Shown here piece by piece: positions 27,014 to 34,263 of a stretch of DNA of 64,000 nt. Source of the DNA: Colwellia sp. 1_MG-2023 (GTDB lineage: Bacteria > Pseudomonadota > Gammaproteobacteria > Enterobacterales > Alteromonadaceae); NCBI RefSeq assembly GCF_030546755.1, contig NZ_JAUOPE010000001.1, positions 310,001-374,000 of the forward strand, given 5' to 3'. The position numbers were made by a program, and so were the translations under genes. The stretch's first letter is position 1; each line of letters starts with the position of its first letter. Under the pieces are notes generated by a model that did not search any database, was not told where the DNA came from, and saw only the letters and a program-made list of their open reading frames with translations.

Positions 27014-28078
27014 ATGGCTTTAGTCTCTATGCGCCAGATGTTAGATCACGCAGCGGAAAACGGATACGGAATCCCTGCATTTAATGTTAATAATTTAGAG
27101 CAAGTTCGTGCAATTATGATTGCCGCAGATAAAACCAATAGCCCTGTTATATTGCAAGGCTCTGCGGGAGCACGTAAATATGCAGGGGCTCCTTTTTTAC
27201 GTCATTTAATTTTAGCCGCGATAGAAGAATTCCCTCATATTCCTATTGTTATGCATCAAGATCACGGCACTTCACCTAGTGTTTGTCAACGTTCTATTCA
27301 ATTAGGCTTTTCATCTGTCATGATGGATGGTTCATTGATGGATGATGGTAAAACTCCTGCAAGTTACGAATACAATGTAGATGTTACTCGTAGAACGGTT
27401 GAAATGGCACACGCTTGTGGCGTTTCAGTTGAAGGTGAGTTAGGTTGTTTAGGCTCTTTAGAAACTGGCGAAGCCGGTGAAGAAGACGGTATTGGCGCAG
27501 CAGGTAAGTTAACTATGGATCAAATGTTAACGGATCCTGAAGAAGCGGCGGATTTTGTCAAGAAAACACAAGTAGACGCTTTAGCTATTGCTTGTGGTAC
27601 TTCTCATGGTGCATACAAATTTACTCGTCCACCAACAGGTGATATTTTAGCTATTGACCGCATTAAAGCAATTCATGCTCGTATTCCAAATACCCATTTA
27701 GTTATGCACGGCTCTTCATCGGTTCCACAAGATTGGTTAACTATTATCAACGAATTTGGCGGCGAAATCCCTGAAACTTATGGTGTACCGGTTGAACAAA
27801 TTTGTGAAGGTATTAAATACGGTGTTCGTAAAGTTAACATCGACACTGATTTACGTTTAGCTTCTACGGGTGCCACACGTCGATTTTTAGCACAAAACCC
27901 AAGCGAATTTGATCCACGCAAGTTTTTAGCAGAAACAACCAAAGCAATGACTGAGATTTGTGTTGCTCGTTATGAAGCATTTGGTACGGCAGGTAATGCG
28001 GATAAAATAAAACCTATTTCACTTGATAATATGTTTGAGAAATATAATCGTGGCGAATTGGATGCCCTTATCAAATAA
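27014..28078 (+). CDS. fba: Class II fructose-bisphosphate aldolase
   Basis: Zinc-dependent cleavage/condensation of fructose 1,6-bisphosphate, 354 residues. Zinc and active-site motifs are visible: [40 protein letters not shown] and [10 protein letters not shown], then [10 protein letters not shown]. The inserts and length match the subtype often named FbaA/CbbA of the Calvin-cycle-like group rather than the 358-residue E. coli class IIA enzyme (inference from motif pattern). AGGAG precedes the start. Followed by a terminator. Confidence 0.97.
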   Translation: MALVSMRQMLDHAAENGYGIPAFNVNNLEQVRAIMIAADKTNSPVILQGSAGARKYAGAPFLRHLILAAIEEFPHIPIVMHQDHGTSPSVCQRSIQLGFSSVMMDGSLMDDGKTPASYEYNVDVTRRTVEMAHACGVSVEGELGCLGSLETGEAGEEDGIGAAGKLTMDQMLTDPEEAADFVKKTQVDALAIACGTSHGAYKFTRPPTGDILAIDRIKAIHARIPNTHLVMHGSSSVPQDWLTIINEFGGEIPETYGVPVEQICEGIKYGVRKVNIDTDLRLASTGATRRFLAQNPSEFDPRKFLAETTKAMTEICVARYEAFGTAGNADKIKPISLDNMFEKYNRGELDALIK

Positions 28079-28147
28079 GTTTGATTATCAATAAACTTAG
28101 ATCATAAGTGTTAAGTTCAATATACCCAAGTTAAACAATCTAATAGA

Positions 28148-28179
28148 AATGGCGCTATCAATCTGATATCGCCATTTTT
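28148..28179 (+). terminator. Intrinsic terminator after fba
   Basis: Arms AATGGCG / CGCCATT, extended by inner TATCA / TGATA pairing, followed by TTTTC. The remaining gap to the MscS gene holds nothing else that I can support. Confidence 0.75.
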
Positions 28180-28379
28180 CATTGTATTTATATCACTTAA
28201 ACCAGTCATTACCTTATTAGCATTAAGGCATTCATTTGTAGAATAATAGTAACAATTCCTTAACAAATATCAGGTAATTTAACGTTAATCCTTTCTTTTA
28301 TAGCCAATTTCACAAATTATAGTTGGTATGCTCATTGTGATTGATTATAATTCGCACACAAAATAAATAGGAGTTTTTT

Positions 28380-29210
28380 ATGGAATTTATCACCTCTTGG
28401 TTTAATGAAAACCAAACTATGCTGCAAGATATGGCTGTTCAATTTGTTGTAGCTTTACTGATCTTATTCATCGGTAAAATTATTGCCAAACTGATTCGCA
28501 AAGGCGTGCAAAAGTTACTTGAACATAAACAAGTTGACAATACCGTTATTTCTTTTATTTCGAGTTTGGTTTACGGGCTCGTTATTTTAGTTTCATTTAT
28601 TGCTGCTATTTCACATTTAGGTTTTAACACTTCTTCACTGGTAGCTATTGTAGGTGCTGCAGGTTTAGCTATTGGTTTGGCTTTACAAGGCTCGTTATCA
28701 AACTTTGCGTCAGGAATTCTACTGATTACTCTAAAACCTTTTAAATCGGGTGATTTTGTCGAAGTATCAGGTACTGCAGGTGTTGTTGAAGAAGTGAATA
28801 TTTTCTCTACCCAACTTCGTACTGGCGACAACAAAACCGTAATTATTCCTAATGGCTCTATTACCAGTGGTACTATTACCAACTACTCAAGAAAGCCAAC
28901 AAGACGTATCGATTTAGTCATAGGTGTTAGTTATGACGCAGACCTTGCAAAAACACGAGATATTTTAACTCAAATCACTTCAAATCATGAGCTAGTTCTT
29001 AAAGATCAAGCCGTGACTATTGGAGTAAGTGAACTTGCTGATAATTCAGTAAACTTTGTCGTTCGTCCATGGGTTAAAACTGAAAATTACTGGCCTGTAT
29101 ACTTCGAATTATTAGAAAGCATTAAATTAGCATTAGACGAAGCAGGTATCGAAATCCCATACCCACAACTATCTGTACATGTAAACCAAGAGAATTCAAA
29201 TGAATCATAA
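28380..29210 (+). CDS. mscS: Small-conductance mechanosensitive channel MscS
   Basis: Inner-membrane channel opened by membrane tension during osmotic downshift, forming a heptamer. The 276-residue product has three transmembrane helices within about residues 15-125, including the pore helix GAAGLAIGLALQGSLSNFASG with the conserved Gly/Ala pattern, then the beta domain (FKSGDFVEVSGTAGVVEEVNIFSTQLRT) and cytoplasmic vestibule. AGGAG lies before the start. Its end overlaps the next gene by 11 bases. Confidence 0.95.
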   Translation: MEFITSWFNENQTMLQDMAVQFVVALLILFIGKIIAKLIRKGVQKLLEHKQVDNTVISFISSLVYGLVILVSFIAAISHLGFNTSSLVAIVGAAGLAIGLALQGSLSNFASGILLITLKPFKSGDFVEVSGTAGVVEEVNIFSTQLRTGDNKTVIIPNGSITSGTITNYSRKPTRRIDLVIGVSYDADLAKTRDILTQITSNHELVLKDQAVTIGVSELADNSVNFVVRPWVKTENYWPVYFELLESIKLALDEAGIEIPYPQLSVHVNQENSNES

Positions 29211-29970
29211 AATTATTTTTGCAACTTTATGCTGCCTGCCTTTCATCAGTTTTGCACAAGAAGATGAAGAAAAATCACCCATAACCGCTTCTGCCGAGTT
29301 AGGGATGTTGTATAAAACAGGTAATACTAAAAGTGCTGATATAAAAACAGGTTTTGATGTTAAATATGAAGAAGCTTTATGGCGTAGTACGTTAGCTTTT
29401 GATTTATTAGTAAAGAAAACTGAAACAACAGATGTTGATGGCAATGAAGAATTTGATACTTCAGATCAAAAATGGACTGTCGAATCTAAAACCAATTATA
29501 CTTTAGATAAGAACAGTAAAAACTATATCTATGGCAATATCTCCTATGAAGATAATCGCTTCAGTAGTTTTGAAAATCAAAGCTCAATTTCAGCAGGTTG
29601 GGGTCGTGAATGGTTTAAAAACAAAAAAGCCTCATTATTTGCTGATATAGGTCCTGGTTACAAACGTGACGTAATTAAAGCGACAAATACCATAGAAAGT
29701 AAAACGGAAAGTGCATTTATTATCCAAGCTCAAGCGTTATATTTAAGAAAAATTAATGAGCATGTTAATTTTAAGCAACTCTTAAGTGCTAAATATGCAC
29801 CTGGTAGTGGCGACAATAGTAAATACAAAGCTGAAACGTCAATTACGACAAAATTGATTGAAACATTAGCATTAAAGTTCTCATTTATTCTTGATCACAA
29901 TACTGAAGTTGATGAAGGTACCGATAGAACTGATACGCAAACAGCGATGACGTTAGTTTATAGTTTTTAA
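29200..29970 (+). CDS. DUF481 outer-membrane beta-barrel protein (YdiY-like)
   Basis: A 256-residue protein with a signal peptide (about 1-19, FISFAQ) and alternating polar/hydrophobic strands through to a terminal aromatic residue (LVYSF), as in outer-membrane barrels. It matches the DUF481 pattern (ELGMLYKTGNTKSADIKTGFD, AGWGREWFKNKKASLFADIGPGYK). The molecular function of DUF481 proteins is not well established. It overlaps the end of mscS by 11 bases, so the two are probably translationally coupled and may act together in osmotic or envelope stress (inference). Confidence 0.85.
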   Translation: MNHKIIFATLCCLPFISFAQEDEEKSPITASAELGMLYKTGNTKSADIKTGFDVKYEEALWRSTLAFDLLVKKTETTDVDGNEEFDTSDQKWTVESKTNYTLDKNSKNYIYGNISYEDNRFSSFENQSSISAGWGREWFKNKKASLFADIGPGYKRDVIKATNTIESKTESAFIIQAQALYLRKINEHVNFKQLLSAKYAPGSGDNSKYKAETSITTKLIETLALKFSFILDHNTEVDEGTDRTDTQTAMTLVYSF

Positions 29971-30000
29971 TCGATTTTTAAGCTACACAAACGTATTGAA

Positions 30001-30039
30001 AAGCAACCACTTCATTTGATTGATTGGTTGCTTTTTTTT
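30001..30039 (+). terminator. Intrinsic terminator after the DUF481 gene
   Basis: Stem AAGCAACCA / TGGTTGCTT followed by T8. It lies about 30 bases past the stop and ends the mscS unit. The GNAT gene that follows therefore starts after it. Confidence 0.88.
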
Positions 30040-30072
30040 CAGCAGAAATTTCAACAGAGTATAAAAGTTAGC

Positions 30073-30483
30073 ATGAATTACCTCATAAAACATGAACCAC
30101 CCACCGTTCAATCGTTTGTCGAGTTAAGAGCGAAAGTAGGCTGGGGTACTATCGATTTAGTGATGGCTAAACAAAGTATTGAACAATCATTATTTCACGT
30201 GAGTGTTTACCTTGAAAACAAACTAATTGGTATGGCTAGGGTAATTGGTGACGGTGTCATGTATTTTTATATTCAAGATCTTGTGGTATCACCTCAATTT
30301 CAACAAAGAGGTATTGGTCATACACTGATGCAAGAGATAGAGCAGTATTTAGCCCAAACGGCAAAGAAAGGTGCAACCATTGCGTTATTATCAGCCCAAG
30401 GTAAAGAAGAATTTTATTCTCAATATGGTTATATCAAGCGTTCGGGTAACCCATTGGGTAAAGCAATGTGTAAATTTATTTAA
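30073..30483 (+). CDS. GNAT-family N-acetyltransferase
   Basis: Small acetyl-CoA-dependent acetyltransferase of 136 residues; substrate unknown. The acetyl-CoA binding motif is clear (IQDLVVSPQFQQRGIGHTLM, residues about 75-94), followed by the C-terminal FYSQYGYIKR typical of the fold. The frame is open from 30016, but that start lies inside a terminator hairpin; the ATG at 30073 gives a standard N-terminus (MNYLIKHEPPTVQSF). Confidence 0.85.
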   Translation: MNYLIKHEPPTVQSFVELRAKVGWGTIDLVMAKQSIEQSLFHVSVYLENKLIGMARVIGDGVMYFYIQDLVVSPQFQQRGIGHTLMQEIEQYLAQTAKKGATIALLSAQGKEEFYSQYGYIKRSGNPLGKAMCKFI

Positions 30484-30506
30484 CCAGCGCTTTTTTAACG
30501 TTTATT

Positions 30507-31001
30507 CTAATAGTTATTACTAATAAACAAGGACGCTTTCGTAGAAATCCTTTTTACTATATCTATTTCTTGCTTTGTCCACTCAGTTTTATTACCTGTA
30601 CGTTCACAGCAAATAATCCCTAATGGTGTGTCATTGTCTTTAGTAAAGGTAACATCAAGTAGCGAATAAATATTATAAACATCAAAATAACCAACATTGA
30701 AACACTTAGCAATATCATGGTTTCTTGCATCAGAAGCAATTAGAATTTCTTGATTGAGTATATGATCAAAATAATCGCCAAAATCTTTTGAAAATAACTT
30801 TTCCCCCATCGATTTAGTACCTTTCTCATCAATACACATTAATGACGTCATTTCAGAAAAATCATCATTTAAAAGCCAAATACTCACGCGATCGCAAGCT
30901 GAAACATCAGACTTAACCGCTCGACATATTTTGTGTAACTTTTCATTGATTGATACTCGAGGGTTACTCAAATAAAGCGAAAGGTTTTCTGATTGAGGCA
31001 T
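30507..31001 (-). CDS. GAF-domain protein
   Basis: Stand-alone GAF domain of about 164 residues, likely a small-molecule or redox sensor; ligand unknown. GAF features are visible: CRAVKSDVSACDRVSIWLLNDD, then YSLLDVTFTKDNDTPLGIICCE and the final helix TKQEIDIVKRISTKASLF. The frame extends to a TTG at 31025, but the ATG at 31001 is the more usual start. No output domain is attached, so it may act through a partner. It reads away from the FliA-promoted small gene. Confidence 0.75.
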   Translation of the reverse strand: MPQSENLSLYLSNPRVSINEKLHKICRAVKSDVSACDRVSIWLLNDDFSEMTSLMCIDEKGTKSMGEKLFSKDFGDYFDHILNQEILIASDARNHDIAKCFNVGYFDVYNIYSLLDVTFTKDNDTPLGIICCERTGNKTEWTKQEIDIVKRISTKASLFISNNY

Positions 31002-31071
31002 AAATAGAAACAAATAAATGATCAATAATTCAATTATAGCCTGAATATTCTATTTCGCGGATATTAAAAAC

Positions 31072-31098
31072 TAAATTAATAATCAAAGCTGCCGATAT
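31072..31098 (+). promoter_or_regulatory. FliA (sigma-28) promoter for a small gene
   Basis: TAAATTAA, eleven bases, GCCGATAT. The -10 differs from the flgM promoter of this window (GCCGATAA) only at the last base and the spacing is identical. It lies about 33 bases before a 54-codon gene far from the flagellar cluster. Confidence 0.72.
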
Positions 31099-31130
31099 AA
31101 AAATTACTGACACTTAAAAAGGGCATTCAA

Positions 31131-31295
31131 ATGGAAGCTAAATTAGAATTAAAAGCACATTCGGTAAAATTGTCTCAAAAACAAATTGACGCTGAAGTGG
31201 TACAACATTTCAATGTATCTCATAAAGACATGTTAAGAATGTTAAATGAAAAAGCACTAGACAGAGCTTTTCAACTATATACTGCTCGTGCATAA
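31131..31295 (+). CDS. Small protein of unknown function (54 aa), FliA-type promoter
   Basis: I do not recognise this gene. The product begins MEAKLELKAHSVKLSQKQI and ends LDRAFQLYTARA; it is soluble, charged and predicted largely helical, with no signal peptide. Support: AAAAGGG eight bases before ATG, a FliA-type promoter upstream, and an inverted-repeat terminator right after the stop. The promoter suggests co-expression with late flagellar genes, so a role in motility, chemotaxis or the motile-to-sessile switch is an inference. DNA-binding or ribosome-associated roles are also possible. Confidence 0.68.
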   Translation: MEAKLELKAHSVKLSQKQIDAEVVQHFNVSHKDMLRMLNEKALDRAFQLYTARA

Positions 31296-31300
31296 CAACT

Positions 31301-31346
31301 AAAGACAACATTAAGCGTCTGGATATTTACAATGTTGTCTTTGTGT
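31301..31346 (+). terminator. Hairpin terminator after the small gene
   Basis: A perfect 12-base stem AAAGACAACATT / AATGTTGTCTTT with an 18-base loop, starting five bases past the stop and followed by GTGTTT. The U tract is weak, but the stem and position suit a terminator. Confidence 0.6.
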
Positions 31347-31453
31347 TTACCAACTTTTTAGTCTTGTCTTTTCAAAATCTCATTTGCTTGCCCTGCACCT
31401 TTCCCCTAAAATATTAACCAGTTAATTTCTTCTTCAAAATAAAAGGTTTCCGC

Positions 31454-33127
31454 ATGGCATTGCCAGACAAATTTATATTCTCGATGAACCGAGTTTCAAA
31501 AGTTGTACCTCCGAAAAAAACGATTTTAAAAGATATTTCGTTGTCATTTTTTCCTGGCGCAAAAATTGGCGTATTAGGTTTAAATGGTTCAGGTAAATCA
31601 ACCTTATTACGTATCATGGCAGGCGTAGATAAAGAGTTTGAAGGTGAAGCCAACGCATTATCAGGGACAAATATCGGCTACCTCCCACAAGAGCCTCAAC
31701 TCGATGAAGAAAAAACCGTTCGTGAAGTCGTAGAAGATGCTGTTTCAACCGTAAAAAATGCGATGGCACGTCTTGATCAAGTATATAACGAATATGCTGA
31801 AGAAGGCGCTGACTTTGATGCCTTAGCTAAAGAACAAGGTGAATTAGAAGACATAATAAACAGCCAAGACGGACATAATATTGATAATGTATTAGAACGT
31901 GCTGCAGATGCATTACGTTTACCTGAGTGGGATCAAAAAATAGCCGTATTAAGTGGTGGTGAACGTCGTCGTGTTGCTTTATGCCATTTGTTACTTCAAA
32001 AACCCGATATGTTGTTATTAGATGAACCAACTAACCATTTAGATGCTGAATCTGTTGCCTGGTTAGAGCGATTCTTACATGATTATTCTGGCACTGTTGT
32101 CGCCATTACGCATGATAGATATTTCCTTGATAATGTTGCCGGTTGGATACTCGAACTTGATCGTGGTCATGGTATTCCTTGGGAAGGTAATTATTCTTCA
32201 TGGCTTGAACAAAAAGATGCGCGTTTGCAACAAGAGCAAAAAAGTGAAAACGCCTTACAAAAAACCATCAAACAAGAACTTGAATGGGTACGTTCTAATC
32301 CCAAAGCAAGACAGGCAAAGAGTAAAGCTCGAATGGCTCGCTTTGAAGAGCTCAATAATCAAGAGCATCAAAAGCGTAACGAAACCAATGAGCTATATAT
32401 TCCACCTGGACCGCGTTTAGGTGACAAAATTTTAGAAGTAAATAACTTAGTTAAATCTTATGGTGACCGCGTATTAATTGACGATCTTAGTTTTAGTATT
32501 CCTAAAGGTGCTATCGTTGGAATAATCGGAGCAAATGGTGCAGGTAAATCAACTTTATTCAAAGTTTTATCAGGTGCAGAATCTCCTAATGCAGGTACTG
32601 TTGAGTTAGGCGAAACAGTAAAACTTGCTAGTGTTGATCAATTTCGCGATGACATGGGTGAAGAGAATACCGTTTATCAAGAAATTTCAGAAGGTCATGA
32701 TATTATTGAAATTGGTACTTACCAAATTCCAAGTCGAGCTTACTGCTCTCGCTTTAATTTTAAAGGGAATGACCAACAAAAATTCATTAAAGATTTATCT
32801 GGTGGTGAACGAAACCGAGTACATTTAGCAAAACTAGTGAAAACCGGTGGTAACTTATTACTGTTAGATGAACCAACCAATGACTTAGATGTTGAAACAT
32901 TACGTGCACTAGAAGAAGCCATATTAGAATTCCCTGGTTGTGCTATGGTTATCTCGCATGATCGTTGGTTCTTAGATCGTATAGCCACTCACATTTTAGA
33001 CTATCGTGACGAAGGGCAAGTCAACTTTTTCGAAGGTAACTTTACTGAATACGATGAGTGGCTGAAAAAAACTTATGGCCCTGCCGCTGTTGAACCACAT
33101 CGCATTAAATATAAGAAAATCGGATAA
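31454..33127 (+). CDS. ettA: Energy-dependent translational throttle EttA (ABC-F ATPase)
   Basis: ABC-F protein acting at the ribosomal E site and coupling translation to the ATP/ADP ratio. The 557 residues carry two ATPase domains: Walker A GLNGSGKSTLL and GANGAGKSTLF, signatures LSGGERRRVALC and LSGGERNRVHLAK, Walker B LLLLDEPTNHLD and LLLLDEPTNDLD. The P-site tRNA interaction linker between them contains the arm rich in charged residues (about 245-320). There are no membrane segments. Length and sequence match EttA rather than the Uup or YheS branches. Confidence 0.95.
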   Translation: MALPDKFIFSMNRVSKVVPPKKTILKDISLSFFPGAKIGVLGLNGSGKSTLLRIMAGVDKEFEGEANALSGTNIGYLPQEPQLDEEKTVREVVEDAVSTVKNAMARLDQVYNEYAEEGADFDALAKEQGELEDIINSQDGHNIDNVLERAADALRLPEWDQKIAVLSGGERRRVALCHLLLQKPDMLLLDEPTNHLDAESVAWLERFLHDYSGTVVAITHDRYFLDNVAGWILELDRGHGIPWEGNYSSWLEQKDARLQQEQKSENALQKTIKQELEWVRSNPKARQAKSKARMARFEELNNQEHQKRNETNELYIPPGPRLGDKILEVNNLVKSYGDRVLIDDLSFSIPKGAIVGIIGANGAGKSTLFKVLSGAESPNAGTVELGETVKLASVDQFRDDMGEENTVYQEISEGHDIIEIGTYQIPSRAYCSRFNFKGNDQQKFIKDLSGGERNRVHLAKLVKTGGNLLLLDEPTNDLDVETLRALEEAILEFPGCAMVISHDRWFLDRIATHILDYRDEGQVNFFEGNFTEYDEWLKKTYGPAAVEPHRIKYKKIG

Positions 33128-33159
33128 CTTTCACTAGTTCAAAGTTAATATTCTGATTT

Positions 33160-33206
33160 AAGGCATCTTTTTTCCTCAAAAATAGAGCAATAAAGATGCC
33201 TTTTTC
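33160..33206 (+). terminator. Intrinsic terminator after ettA
   Basis: Arms AAGGCATCTTT / AAAGATGCCTT around a 21-base loop, followed by TTTCTT. It lies about 33 bases past the ettA stop. Confidence 0.8.
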
Positions 33207-33255
33207 TTAAAATGGGGCTATGCTGAATATAACTATTCATAAACTAAACAGTACA

Positions 33256-33618
33256 ATGGAAAATAGACGTCAATTTACCCGAATCTTATTTTCAATCGAT
33301 GCTCAATTGGAAGTAGAAGAACAAACATATACTGTTAATATTCATGATATTTCATTAAACGGTGCTTTGGTTACCGCGCCTAAAAATGCAGAACAAATTA
33401 AAAACAAACTTGGCTTACTCACTTTTCAACTTGCTGATAGCGAGATGCCAGTTGCTATGCACGTTGCCATTGTTCATGTTAAACAGGATGAAATAGGCCT
33501 GCAATGTAACGCTATTGATATTGACAGTGTGACTCACCTTCGTCGTCTTGTTGAATTAAATTTAGGAGATGACAGTCAATTAAATAAAGAGCTTTCGCAA
33601 CTTACCAGTCAATCTTAA
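33256..33618 (+). CDS. PilZ-domain protein
   Basis: A single PilZ domain of 120 residues, probably a cyclic-di-GMP receptor. The N-terminal ENRRQFTRI provides the RxxxR motif and NIHDISLNGALV the D/NxSxxG motif, which together bind c-di-GMP. The frame is open from 33220, but the ATG at 33256 places the arginine motif at the very N-terminus as usual. It has no attached output domain. It could link c-di-GMP to motility or surface attachment (inference). Confidence 0.87.
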   Translation: MENRRQFTRILFSIDAQLEVEEQTYTVNIHDISLNGALVTAPKNAEQIKNKLGLLTFQLADSEMPVAMHVAIVHVKQDEIGLQCNAIDIDSVTHLRRLVELNLGDDSQLNKELSQLTSQS

Positions 33619-33666
33619 ACAATCTAACTTTTCTCATTCTTTTTATTGATAGTAAAAGGACGCATT

Positions 33667-34164
33667 ATGAACCACCTTATTATTTCATTTATCAGCCCTG
33701 ATCGTCCGGGACTGGTTGACACACTTTCCAATTCAGTAAAACAACATCAAGGAAACTGGCAAACCAGTAGTTTGCATCATTTATCTGGATATTTTTCAGG
33801 TGTTATAGAAATAGCAGTACCTGAAGAACAATCACAAAGTTTAATTGATAAAATTCAAAGCATTCAAGATTTTAAATGCCATATTGAAATCGCTAATGCT
33901 GATCAAGTGAGTACACATGCTGATATTGTAATTGAATTAACAGCAAATGATCGCTCCGGTATTGTTCAAGAAATATCTTCAGTGATTCATAGCCAAGGGG
34001 GAAACTTATTAAAACTCGTGAGTTCTCATGACAGCGCCCCGCATTCAGGACAAGAGTTATTTAAAGCCAAAGTAACCATCTCTGTCGACAAAAATACCAT
34101 CGACACCTTAATTGATGCGTTGGAAAGTCTTGCAGATGATTTAATCGTAGATATTTCACGTTAA
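33667..34164 (+). CDS. GcvR-like double-ACT regulatory protein
   Basis: A 165-residue protein of two ACT domains (about 1-75 and 88-165), as in the glycine cleavage repressor GcvR. Motifs: ISFISPDRPGLVDTLSNSVKQHQGNW and ELTANDRSGIVQEISSVIHSQGGN. Such proteins sense amino acids and work by protein contact. The chosen ATG has AAAGGA eight bases upstream. It stands apart from any gcv gene here, so the exact target is unknown; calling it gcvR would be a guess. Confidence 0.8.
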   Translation: MNHLIISFISPDRPGLVDTLSNSVKQHQGNWQTSSLHHLSGYFSGVIEIAVPEEQSQSLIDKIQSIQDFKCHIEIANADQVSTHADIVIELTANDRSGIVQEISSVIHSQGGNLLKLVSSHDSAPHSGQELFKAKVTISVDKNTIDTLIDALESLADDLIVDISR

Positions 34165-34220
34165 ATAATCAAAATGTTACCTAAATAAGACACAAGTAAA
34201 ATAACTGTAATATTTTTATT

Positions 34221-34256
34221 TTATACTCATGCTTTTAGATAAAAACATGAGTATAA
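34221..34256 (+). promoter_or_regulatory. Hairpin just before the ppk1 start codon
   Basis: A perfect 11-base stem (TTATACTCATG / CATGAGTATAA, 14-base loop) ends eight bases before the ppk1 ATG, where a ribosome site is expected, and no Shine-Dalgarno is visible. It could be the terminator of the preceding ACT gene without a U tract, or an RNA element limiting ppk1 translation. Confidence 0.5.
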
Positions 34257-34263
34257 GTTATCA

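Noticed and set aside
30016-30072. Upstream start of the GNAT gene at 30016
   Set aside because: It lies inside the terminator hairpin of the preceding DUF481 gene; the ATG at 30073 gives the family N-terminus.
34201-34225. CTGTAATATTTTTATTTTA before ppk1 as a Pho box
   Set aside because: Only part of one CTGTCAT-type half-site matches; the rest is plain AT-rich sequence.
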